From contig JBPOIJ010000035.1 in NCBI GenBank assembly GCA_052034585.1, forward strand, positions 98,775-162,774: 64,000 nt of DNA, read 5' to 3'. This stretch comes from Xiheimicrobium sp052034585 (lineage in GTDB: Bacteria > Myxococcota > Myxococcia > Myxococcales > Myxococcaceae). Positions 25,902 through 33,257 of this stretch are shown one piece after another. Within the stretch, counting starts at the first letter, position 1. Each line of letters starts with the position of its first letter. The notes under the pieces were generated by a model. That model searched no databases. It saw only the letters and a program-made list of their open reading frames with translations, and was not told where the DNA came from. A program made the position numbers and the translations under genes.

Positions 25902-26969
25902 TCACTGCTCGAGCACGAGCTTCTTCGCCTCGAGCACGATCTCGTCGGTCCCTTGATGCACGCCGACCCACGACGCGGTGTTCTCGCTGCGGGCGTAGGT
26001 CGCGCCGTTCTCGCTCACCCCGAGCTCGAGGAAGCCCTTCGGCTGCCCCTTGAAGGTGTACTCGAGCTTGAGCGTCGGCTTGGGTTCCTTCCCGTTCGGC
26101 AGCTCGCCCTTGCCCAGCACCTCGGTGACGATCAGCCGGCCCCACACCTTGTCGTGCCAGTTCCTCACCAGCTCGTCCGGCTTCTCGGGCGTTGCCTGGC
26201 GGGCGATCTTCGAGCTGACGGGGTTCTCGAGGCCGCTCTGCACGAAGGCCGCGGTCTTCCCCTCGGCGGCGACGGTGAAGGCGTCGAACTCGTTCTGCTT
26301 GAAGACGTGGAGGCGCCGGTCGACCAGCACCTGCGACTGGGGATCGAAGTCGGCGAGGATCGAACCGGAGAGCAAGTAGACCTCCTGGCTGCGCTCTTCT
26401 TGCACGTAGGTGCCGAAGATGCCCGGCAGCACCTTGGCCACCTTGAAGACGCGCGCAGTGCTGGCGACGATCAGCTCGAGCCGCCGCTCGGTGCCGGTGA
26501 GGCCCAGCTCGCCCAGCTTCTCCTCGCTCAGCACGCCCAGGGCCCGGGTGGCCTCGAAGGGCATGAACTTCTGAATCGCCGTCTCCGCGCGCTCGTTCGC
26601 TCGCACCTCGCGGGTCGGAACGTTCACCAAGGGCGTGTTCGGCACTTCGCGGAAGCCGCCGTCGAGCGCGCCGCCATCGGGACCGAACCCGCCATCGAGC
26701 GGAAGGAGCGAGGTGCCCGCGTCGGTGGAGGGCTCCTTCCCGGGGATGAAGCCCGAGGTGACCCAGAGCTCGCCGTCGGTCCGCTTCAGGGTGAGGAAGC
26801 GCTGGCCGTCTTCGTACTTCACCGACTCGAGCGACTGCTTCGAGGCCTCGAGCACCTTCACGGTGGGCGCCGAGCTGCCCGTGTCCTTCGGGCGTTGCCA
26901 GGTGGTGTACGCGGCCACCAGCCCCAAGCCTGCGAGCGCTCCCGTCATCGCCACGCTCTTGGCCTTCAC
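25902..26969 (-). CDS. DUF4340-type protein of a Gld-like ABC system
   Basis: 355 residues with one N-terminal helix (MTGALAGLGLVAAYTTW) and a long extracytoplasmic domain. The pattern TVKVLEASKQSLESVKYEDGQRFLTLKR and ELGLTGTERRLELIV fits DUF4340, which is found beside GldG-type proteins. An insert rich in Gly and Asp (residues about 85-105, DGGFGPDGG) resembles linkers in other proteins here. Its start overlaps the gldG-like gene by four bases. The function is unknown; it is an accessory of the exporter. Confidence 0.78.
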   Translation of the reverse strand: MKAKSVAMTGALAGLGLVAAYTTWQRPKDTGSSAPTVKVLEASKQSLESVKYEDGQRFLTLKRTDGELWVTSGFIPGKEPSTDAGTSLLPLDGGFGPDGGALDGGFREVPNTPLVNVPTREVRANERAETAIQKFMPFEATRALGVLSEEKLGELGLTGTERRLELIVASTARVFKVAKVLPGIFGTYVQEERSQEVYLLSGSILADFDPQSQVLVDRRLHVFKQNEFDAFTVAAEGKTAAFVQSGLENPVSSKIARQATPEKPDELVRNWHDKVWGRLIVTEVLGKGELPNGKEPKPTLKLEYTFKGQPKGFLELGVSENGATYARSENTASWVGVHQGTDEIVLEAKKLVLEQ

Positions 26970-28810
26970 GACTTCACCTCCTGCTGCTTGCGGGGACGGC
27001 TGCCGCTGCGGCGAACGACGAAGCCGAGGGCGAGCACCAGCACCGGCGCGAGGAACGTGGTGCCATAGAACCAGACGCTGTCTTCCTTACGCGTGCGCGT
27101 CATCGGCACGTCGAGCTCCGAGTTGGTGGTGCCCTGGAGCTGCTCTTCACCGAGCAGCCACTTGAGCCCGTCGAGCACCATGCGCACGTTGCCCTCGAGC
27201 AGCTCGACCACGTCGTCGGCGATGGCGTCGGAGTCGGAGAGCACGAGCACCCGCATCTCGTCTTCCAGCTTGTGGGAGGCGGCGCGGCGAGTGACGGCCG
27301 CGAGAAGGCCGTAGGCCTGACGCACCTCGCTCGGCGAGTCGTACTCGTTGTTGTTGTTGAGATCGTTCCAGGTCGTCGGCTGCGAGCGCAGCGCCATCTC
27401 GAGCACGAGATCGGCGGGGTGGGTGTCGAGCTCGCGCAACGGCCCCGCGCCCATCAGGAGCACCGGCTGCTGCGAACGAGACAGCGTCGTCACCGAGGGG
27501 TGCGACGAGAAGGTGCGCGTGCCGATGTTGCGGCGATCCGACGGAGAGGCCTGTGGCTTGAGGCGCGCGAACGTCTTGTCGTCGGCGAGCACCTCGCTCT
27601 TGAAGCCGAGCCCGAGCGGCTTGAGCAGCTCCTCGAACGAGGGGCCGGCCTCCGGGTCGAGCGCGACGAAGAGCTTCCCGCCGCGCTTGCCATACTCGAC
27701 GATCGCGTTCGCCTCGGGCTCGGGGAACGGGCGCTGCGGCCCCAGAATGAAGACCGCCGCTGCGTCGCGAGGAACGTCCTGGGCGAGGCCTTCGGCAGCC
27801 GAGAGCGTACGCACCTCGAAGTTCTGGTCCTGGAGCGCCCGCCAGAGCTTGTCGATGTTCGCCCGCTGCTCGCTCCCGATGGGATCCTGGGTGCGCTCGC
27901 CGTGCCCGCTCGTCACGTAGACGGTGCGCTTGGACTTGGCGATCTGCAGCACCCGCTTGTTGATCTCGGCGTCGAGCCCACGGAGCTGGGTGCGCGCCTT
28001 CTCGGCCTCGGTGCCGAGATAGAGCGTCTCCTTGCGGCCGCCCTTCTTGAGCACCACCGAGCCGTTGTTGGAGACGCCGAGGTCCTTCGACTTCACCGGC
28101 TCGAGCGCCTGATCGAGGAGCTGCACCTTGAGCATCGAGGAGCCTTCCTTGAGCTCGTCGAAGTAGGCCTGCACCGCGGTCGAGACGTCGGAGGCGGGCG
28201 GGAAGAAGAGGTAGATCTCGAGCGGCTCGTCGAGGGAGTTGATGAGGCGCTTGGTGGCGTCTCCGGGGCGCGCGGTGCGGAAGTACGAGAAGTCCTTCTT
28301 CACGTCGCGCTCGCTCACCACGTACTGGAGCGAGAAGGCGAAGATGAGAATGAAGCCCAAGCCGAGGCCGGCGTTGGTCGCTTCCTGAATGCGGCCGGTC
28401 TCCATCACCGTCGCCTTCGCCATCGCCGCGTACGAGAGCTCGACGAGCAAGGTGGGCACGAGGGACAGCACCAGCGCGCAGGGCACCAGCACCGCGACGA
28501 CGCCCGCGAGCTTCGGCCAGTTCGTCTCGAGCGTCTGCCCGGCCACCTTCGCCCAGAGGTCCGACTGCCAGAGGTAGAGCGCGACGCCGAGCACCGCGAG
28601 GCCGTGGAGCGCGAGGAGCGTCTTCTCGATCGCGCCCGACGTCGCGACGGTGATGCGCTGCCAGCGAAGCGCGACGACGAGGAGCAGGAGCGCGGTGCCG
28701 CCGCCGGTGAGCACGTTGCGGGCGCCGCCGTCGACGATGCGCTCACCGATCCAGAGACCGACGAGGCCGGAGAGGAGGAGGAGGGAGAGGATCCAGCTGC
28801 GCTTGATCAT
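26966..28810 (-). CDS. GldG-like ABC transporter auxiliary protein
   Basis: 614 residues: several N-terminal helices, then an extracytoplasmic domain (FSLQYVVSERDVKKDFSYFRTAR, ...VYVTSGHGER, ...FILGPQRPFPEPEANAI), and a C-terminal helix followed by RRSGSRPRK. The GHGE motif and this order mark the ABC_transp_aux/GldG family, related to intraflagellar-transport IFT52. In Bacteroidetes GldA-F-G serves gliding; in other phyla the same set is annotated only as ABC export. It forms one operon with the ATPase and permease upstream (gaps of 3 and overlap of 4) and DUF4340 downstream. Confidence 0.88.
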   Translation of the reverse strand: MIKRSWILSLLLLSGLVGLWIGERIVDGGARNVLTGGGTALLLLVVALRWQRITVATSGAIEKTLLALHGLAVLGVALYLWQSDLWAKVAGQTLETNWPKLAGVVAVLVPCALVLSLVPTLLVELSYAAMAKATVMETGRIQEATNAGLGLGFILIFAFSLQYVVSERDVKKDFSYFRTARPGDATKRLINSLDEPLEIYLFFPPASDVSTAVQAYFDELKEGSSMLKVQLLDQALEPVKSKDLGVSNNGSVVLKKGGRKETLYLGTEAEKARTQLRGLDAEINKRVLQIAKSKRTVYVTSGHGERTQDPIGSEQRANIDKLWRALQDQNFEVRTLSAAEGLAQDVPRDAAAVFILGPQRPFPEPEANAIVEYGKRGGKLFVALDPEAGPSFEELLKPLGLGFKSEVLADDKTFARLKPQASPSDRRNIGTRTFSSHPSVTTLSRSQQPVLLMGAGPLRELDTHPADLVLEMALRSQPTTWNDLNNNNEYDSPSEVRQAYGLLAAVTRRAASHKLEDEMRVLVLSDSDAIADDVVELLEGNVRMVLDGLKWLLGEEQLQGTTNSELDVPMTRTRKEDSVWFYGTTFLAPVLVLALGFVVRRSGSRPRKQQEVKS

Positions 28811-28813
28811 GGC

Positions 28814-29539
28814 TTATCTCCACCTCCGCGCTTCCAACACGCGCGTCGCGGCGAAGAGGGCCACGAAGGTGACGAGGCCGAAGTAGACCGAGTGCTTCAT
28901 GTGCACGAGCCCCTGGCGGAACGGCTCGAAGTGGCCGTACCAGGCCAGCCCGGTGACGACGTCGGTGAACGGCCGGTCGACGACCTTGGCGACGATCCAG
29001 CACATGGTGAGCGCGACGCACATCACCCCCGAGCTGACCGCCGCGACGACCTGGCTCTTGGTGAGCGCGCTGCCGAAGAGGCCCACTGCGAGGCTGGCGG
29101 CGCCGACGAGGATCAGCCCGACGTAGCCGGAGACGACGTGTCCGAGGGAGATCTTCCCGTACACGGCCACGAGGATCGGCATGTACGCAGTGCCGAGGAA
29201 GAAGAGGCAGAGGAAGGCGAGCGCGGCGAGGAACTTGCCGATGACGATCTCGCGATCGTGCACCGGCGACGAGTAGAGGAGCTGCACGGTGCCGGTCTGA
29301 CGCTCCTCGGCGATGAGGCGCATCGAGAGGAACACCGCGCCCGCCATGCCGATGCCCGAGGTCCAGAAGAAGAAGTCGGCGAGCACCTCGGACGAACGCT
29401 TCGCGGTGCCGGCGACGGCGAAGGCGTTGAAGGCGAGGCCGTCGAGGAAGAGGAGGACGGCGATGATGATGTAGCCGCTCATGGTGCGCAGGTAGGCACC
29501 GAGCTCGCGGCGGGCGATGAGGAGCACGGTGTTCATCAC
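28814..29539 (-). CDS. ABC-2 type permease, GldF-like
   Basis: 241 residues with six helices. The N-terminus (VLLIARRELGAYLRTMSGYII) and EERQTGTVQLLYSSPVHDREIVIGKFLAALAFLCLFF are the ABC-2 signature, where the EERQTGT and SPV elements face the ATPase. It forms the membrane pore with the ATPase encoded upstream. The ATG overlaps the ATPase stop by four bases. The cargo is unknown. Confidence 0.9.
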   Translation of the reverse strand: MMNTVLLIARRELGAYLRTMSGYIIIAVLLFLDGLAFNAFAVAGTAKRSSEVLADFFFWTSGIGMAGAVFLSMRLIAEERQTGTVQLLYSSPVHDREIVIGKFLAALAFLCLFFLGTAYMPILVAVYGKISLGHVVSGYVGLILVGAASLAVGLFGSALTKSQVVAAVSSGVMCVALTMCWIVAKVVDRPFTDVVTGLAWYGHFEPFRQGLVHMKHSVYFGLVTFVALFAATRVLEARRWR

Positions 29540-30468
29540 GCGTCCTTTCCGTGGGTGAGCTTGAGGAAGATGTTCTCGAGCCGGTGCGCGGCGCGATCGA
29601 CGCGGAGCACGGCGATGTCGGCCTGCACGAGCGCCTTCACCAACGCCGGGCGAACGTCACCCTTGGCGTCGATGTGGAGCGAGAGGTTCTGGCCTTCGAG
29701 CTTGGCGACGGTGATGTCGACGACGCCGTCGATCTTCTTGAGCAGCTCGATGGTGGGGCCCGCGGCGCCGAGGCAGTCGATCTCGATGGGGCCTCCGGAG
29801 CCCAGCTTCTCGGAGAGCTCGGTCTCGGTGCCCTGGGCGATCAACTCGCCACCTTGAATGACGAGGTAGCGATCGCAGACCTGGCTGATCTCCCCGAGGA
29901 TGTGGCTCGAGACGAGCACGGTGTGTTCGCCCTTGAGGCCCTTGATGACCTCGCGCATCTCGACGATCTGCACGGGATCGAGCCCGCCGGTCGGCTCGTC
30001 GAGGATGAGCAGCTTGGGCTTGTGCACGAGCGCCTGGGCGAGGCCGACGCGCTGCCGGTAGCCGTGAGAGAGGGTGTTGATCACGTCATCGTGCTTGTCG
30101 CTGATCGCGGTCTTCTTCTCGGCCTCGGCGACGTAGGGCGCGACGTTGGCGTCGGCGACTCCGCGGAGCCTGGCGACGAAGGCGAGGTACCCGCCGACCG
30201 TCATCTCGTCGTAGACCGGTGGCGTGTCGGGCAGGTAGCCGATGCGCTTGCGGATCTCGTGTGGGTCTCGCGTGACGTCGAAGCCGTCGACGATGACGCG
30301 CCCGGAGGTGGGGAGCAGCACGCACCCGAGCACCTTGAGCGTGGTCGTCTTGCCGGCGCCGTTGAGACCCAGAAAGCCCACGACCTCACCGGACTGAATG
30401 GTGAAGGAGAGCCCTCGGATGGCGGCGTGTTCGCCGTAGTACTTGTTCAGCCCGTCGACTTGGATCAT
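29536..30468 (-). CDS. ABC transporter ATPase, GldA-like
   Basis: 310 residues. Walker A FLGLNGAGKTTT, Q-loop region, signature LSHGYRQRVGLAQAL, Walker B KLLILDEPTGGLDP and the switch His in VLVSSHIL are all intact. The signature LSHGYRQRVGLAQA is the form found in GldA and NosF-type ATPases. It is the first gene of a four-gene unit ending in DUF4340. The region upstream (30469-30689, 221 bases) shows no gene and should hold its promoter. Confidence 0.93.
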   Translation of the reverse strand: MIQVDGLNKYYGEHAAIRGLSFTIQSGEVVGFLGLNGAGKTTTLKVLGCVLLPTSGRVIVDGFDVTRDPHEIRKRIGYLPDTPPVYDEMTVGGYLAFVARLRGVADANVAPYVAEAEKKTAISDKHDDVINTLSHGYRQRVGLAQALVHKPKLLILDEPTGGLDPVQIVEMREVIKGLKGEHTVLVSSHILGEISQVCDRYLVIQGGELIAQGTETELSEKLGSGGPIEIDCLGAAGPTIELLKKIDGVVDITVAKLEGQNLSLHIDAKGDVRPALVKALVQADIAVLRVDRAAHRLENIFLKLTHGKDA

Positions 30469-30689
30469 CGGGCCGCGTGGTTAATACGCGATGATCAGGT
30501 GTCAAGGTGAAGCGGTCGCCGCGACACGGGGAAGGGCTTTGGGGCTCCGGTGACGGCACGATGGGCAGCGGGCGGAGGAGCGAGCGCGCTTCGGGGTCGC
30601 CGTGGCCGTCGGCGTCCGAGGTCGCCGCAGCGAGGTGCGCGTCGCGAGTGAGGCCAGTGGGGGCCAGGTCGAACCGAGAAGCCGATGCT
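30469..30689. other. Intergenic stretch with no gene seen
   Basis: 221 bases between the ABC ATPase start and the end of the EamA gene. It must contain the ABC promoter, since GGTTAATACGCGATGATCAG near 30479-30498 is the only AT-rich part. No RNA or peptide gene is apparent. Confidence 0.4.
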
Positions 30690-31556
30690 TCACGACGGAG
30701 TGGCCTCCGGGCGGAGGCCGGGGCGGGAGAAGCGGGCTGCGCCGAGCTCGGAGACGAGGACCCCGCCGACGATGAGCGCGCCCCCGATGAGCTCGGAGGT
30801 AGAGGGTGCTTCGCGGCCGAGCGCGGTGGAGGCCGCGAGGGCGACGACGGGCTCGAGGGAGAAGATGACGGCGGCGCGCACGGCGGAGGTCCTCGCCTGG
30901 GCCCAGGTCTGGAGCGAGATGGCGAGGGCGGAGGCGAGCAGGCCGGTCGCGGCGACGGCGGCCCAGAAGGCGGGCGTGGGCGCGAAGCGTGGGGTGCCGA
31001 AAGGAATCGCGGCGACAGAGAGGACCGCGACGGTGGCGAGCTGGACGGTGACGAGAGGGAGCGAGGCTCCCTGGGCGGCGACCTTCTCGGTGAGGGCGAT
31101 GTGGAGCGCGTAGGCGGCGGCGCAGGCGAGGGTGAGGAGATCTCCGCGGGAGAGCGATTGGTCGAGCCCGAAGTCGGTGAGGCGAGCGAGGCCGCCGATG
31201 GCGATGAGCGCTCCGACGACGGAGAACCACGACGGCACGCGGCGGAAGAGAACGGCGGAGACGAAGGGCACCCCGATGACCGCGAGTCCGGTGAGGAAGG
31301 CGGAGCGGGAAGGCGTGGTGTGCTCGAGCCCGAAGGTCTGGAAGGCGTAGCCGGCGAAGAGCACGACGCCGAGGGAGATTCCGTTCCGCAGCGTGGGCCG
31401 TTCAAGGACTCGTCGTCGGCTCCAGAGCAGACAGGCGAGGGCACCGAGCGTGAAGCGGAGCGCGAGAAAGGTGAAGGGGTCGGACGCCGAGAGGGCGTCC
31501 TTCACCACGACGAAGGTGAGCCCCCAAATCAGGGTACAGAGTGCGAGGGCAATCAC
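30690..31556 (-). CDS. EamA/DMT-family transporter
   Basis: 288 residues, ten membrane helices in two EamA halves. LCTLIWGLTFVVVKDAL starts the first half and GDLLTLACAAAYALHIALTEK the second; ALAISLQTWAQARTSAVRAAVIFSLEPVVALAAS is the hallmark end of the second half. These carriers export amino acids or other metabolites, and the substrate is unknown. It starts with GTG at 31556. It borders the low-GC island. Confidence 0.9.
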   Translation of the reverse strand: MIALALCTLIWGLTFVVVKDALSASDPFTFLALRFTLGALACLLWSRRRVLERPTLRNGISLGVVLFAGYAFQTFGLEHTTPSRSAFLTGLAVIGVPFVSAVLFRRVPSWFSVVGALIAIGGLARLTDFGLDQSLSRGDLLTLACAAAYALHIALTEKVAAQGASLPLVTVQLATVAVLSVAAIPFGTPRFAPTPAFWAAVAATGLLASALAISLQTWAQARTSAVRAAVIFSLEPVVALAASTALGREAPSTSELIGGALIVGGVLVSELGAARFSRPGLRPEATPS

Positions 31557-31577
31557 CGGGTGACCGTCTCGCCGAAC

Positions 31578-31739
31578 TCAGAGATGACACACGTTGTCAC
31601 AAGTCGACCCGGTGTCGCAGCGTGGACAGCCGCAGGTCCATGGCCTCGTTGCCTCGCACCCGGCAGCATCAACGGCCAAGCCTCCAGCATCAGCGGGGAA
31701 TCGCGCAGAACCCCGATGCGCAAACAGGGCCAGTTGCTC
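31578..31739 (-). CDS. Cys-rich micro-ORF B (possible small secreted peptide or tail)
   Basis: An open frame follows the glycosyltransferase TGA in the same frame. It ends ADAGGLAVDAAGCEATRPW then TCGCPRCDTGSTCDNVCHL and a TGA at 31578. It carries seven cysteines in the last 27 residues. The end matches that of micro-ORF A at 33098 (C-D-[QN]-[LV]-C-x-[FL]-stop). No ATG or GTG start is present; a TTG lies inside at GGLAV. Similar ends in two separate frames argue that it is or was coding. It could be a readthrough tail, a split gene or a pseudogene. Confidence 0.35.
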   Translation of the reverse strand, partial: EQLALFAHRGSARFPADAGGLAVDAAGCEATRPWTCGCPRCDTGSTCDNVCHL

Positions 31740-33122
31740 TCAAGTCGAGTCTCCTCTGCAGAGTTCTTCTCGAACCTCAGTCAGTGTCTTGTTTCCAAAC
31801 TCAGTATCCCGACTGAGAACCAGCGCGACACGTTCCTCTCGCTTCCAGGGGCTCAACGCAGCTCGGAAGACGATGCACTCTGCGCGTGCGACGTACCAAC
31901 CTCCGAGTCGTGCCCCTTTGAACGGTACGCTGGCGTAGCTCCGAAGGAGGGGGATGGGAACGTCTTGAACGACGAAGCGTGGTCTCAGTTCATGGTCGAG
32001 GTAGTCACCTTCGCGCTGACGGTCGATGACGTCTCGTTTGTACTCCCAAGAATTCACGAGCCCGTCGAGGTTCACCACCGCACGCGAAGTATGGCCCGCG
32101 ACGTAGCCCACGTCCCAGCCTGCGGCGATGTCGTCGTGCTTCGCGTTGAGATCGAGCCACTGTCCGCTTCGGCTCGCAGCTGCGTAGGTCGAATACGATT
32201 CCGGGTTCAGGCGGTGAGTCCAGGAAACGACTGCAATGCCGATCGCTCCTCCACCAATGGCGATGAGCTGCCATCGACGAAGCGCCGGCGCGACGACGAG
32301 AAGGAGTGTGACGTGGGGCCAGAGCGTCCAGATCTCTGGGACGACCGCACGGCGAAGCGCAATGTCAGAGACGACAATGGCTCCGACCCCGACTGCGAGC
32401 GCCCACCGAGCGCGGGAAAGGCCGCTGTCGCTTGAGTGTCTCCACGCGACGAGACCGAGCGGAATGCAGGAAAGCACTCCAGCAATCGTCCAGGCGATGC
32501 TGAATCGGTTCGACAATTTGATGGCGGCGGAGACAGGAAAGAAGTGGCCTGTGGCGAGCCAGACGAGCCCGAGGGCAACGCACACAGGGACGAGCATCGC
32601 AGCGAGGGCCTGCGACTGCTGTCGCACCGGTTGTCGAGCGAGGAACATGCCGAGAAGGGGTACGACGAGGAGCACGGCATTCCAACGACTGACGATCGTG
32701 AGACCAGCGAACAACCCCAAGACCCAACCTCTCTCTTGCCGCACGCAGGCCCAGAAGAGAGCTGAAAAGCAAGCAAAGGCGAGACTGGACTCGAGACCGT
32801 TGACGAAGATCTTCAGCCCACTGAACGAAGCACACACGAAGGCGGTCGTGACCAGTGCAGCACCAACGCCCGAGTTCAGTGATTTGAGAAGCAGCAACAA
32901 TCCGACGAGGGCAAACCCAACCTGCACTGCGGCAATCGACGGCGCCCCGCCACCGGCTGCAAAAACCGCCAGGCACACACCGAGCCAAAGCGGATGGTAT
33001 CCGTTGGTCGAGTGGATTCCGTCGAAAGTGCTTCCGCCGCCCTCAGCGAGCCGCGCTGCAATCTCGAAGTAGTACCAAGCGTCGTCGGGGAAGAACGCTA
33101 GAACCCACAGAGTTGGTCGCAT
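31740..33122 (-). CDS. GT39/ArnT-like membrane glycosyltransferase
   Basis: 460 residues, about ten helices. The first part has FPDDAWYYFEIAARLAEGGG and IHSTNGYHPLW, the catalytic Asp-Asp and lipid-sugar loop of polyprenyl-phosphate-sugar dependent GT-C enzymes. The C-terminal soluble part (GWDVGYVAGHTSRAVVNLDGLVNSWEY) is typical. The first helix usual for this family is missing before the DD motif, so the N-terminus may be truncated. The ATG at 33122 lies inside micro-ORF A. Base composition is clearly less GC-rich than the flanks. It probably glycosylates a surface protein or lipid, perhaps the adjacent large lipoprotein. Confidence 0.75.
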   Translation of the reverse strand: MRPTLWVLAFFPDDAWYYFEIAARLAEGGGSTFDGIHSTNGYHPLWLGVCLAVFAAGGGAPSIAAVQVGFALVGLLLLLKSLNSGVGAALVTTAFVCASFSGLKIFVNGLESSLAFACFSALFWACVRQERGWVLGLFAGLTIVSRWNAVLLVVPLLGMFLARQPVRQQSQALAAMLVPVCVALGLVWLATGHFFPVSAAIKLSNRFSIAWTIAGVLSCIPLGLVAWRHSSDSGLSRARWALAVGVGAIVVSDIALRRAVVPEIWTLWPHVTLLLVVAPALRRWQLIAIGGGAIGIAVVSWTHRLNPESYSTYAAASRSGQWLDLNAKHDDIAAGWDVGYVAGHTSRAVVNLDGLVNSWEYKRDVIDRQREGDYLDHELRPRFVVQDVPIPLLRSYASVPFKGARLGGWYVARAECIVFRAALSPWKREERVALVLSRDTEFGNKTLTEVREELCRGDST

Positions 33123-33253
33123 GACTCGACCACGTCACAACAGTTCGCAGGGCACTCGAACGGCTGTTGGCCTGAGCACGCGAGAAGCACGCTCGTGTCG
33201 CTGACGGGCCTTGTCGCAATACTGGGCCGACAGTACGGCTTCTTCTTGACCAT
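33098..33253 (-). CDS. Cys-rich micro-ORF A (51 residues)
   Basis: MVKKKPYCRPSIATRPVSDT then SVLLACSGQQPFECPANCC and DVVESCDQLCGF, stop. It has seven cysteines, with six in the last 26 residues, and SVLLAC resembles a lipobox without a full h-region. The ATG is five bases inside the stop of the large lipoprotein gene, and the end overlaps the glycosyltransferase start by 25 bases. The ribosome site is poor. The pattern C-x4-P-[FW]-x-C...C-D-x3-[ST]-C-D-x-[LV]-C-x-[FL]-stop is shared with micro-ORF B at 31578. Tentatively coding. Confidence 0.4.
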   Translation of the reverse strand: MVKKKPYCRPSIATRPVSDTSVLLACSGQQPFECPANCCDVVESCDQLCGF

Positions 33254-33257
33254 CTGA

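Noticed and set aside
27272..29857. An 861-residue + strand open frame opposite the GldG and permease genes
   Set aside because: Glu/Arg/His-rich shadow of high-GC coding DNA. The minus strand carries clear membrane and GldG motifs.
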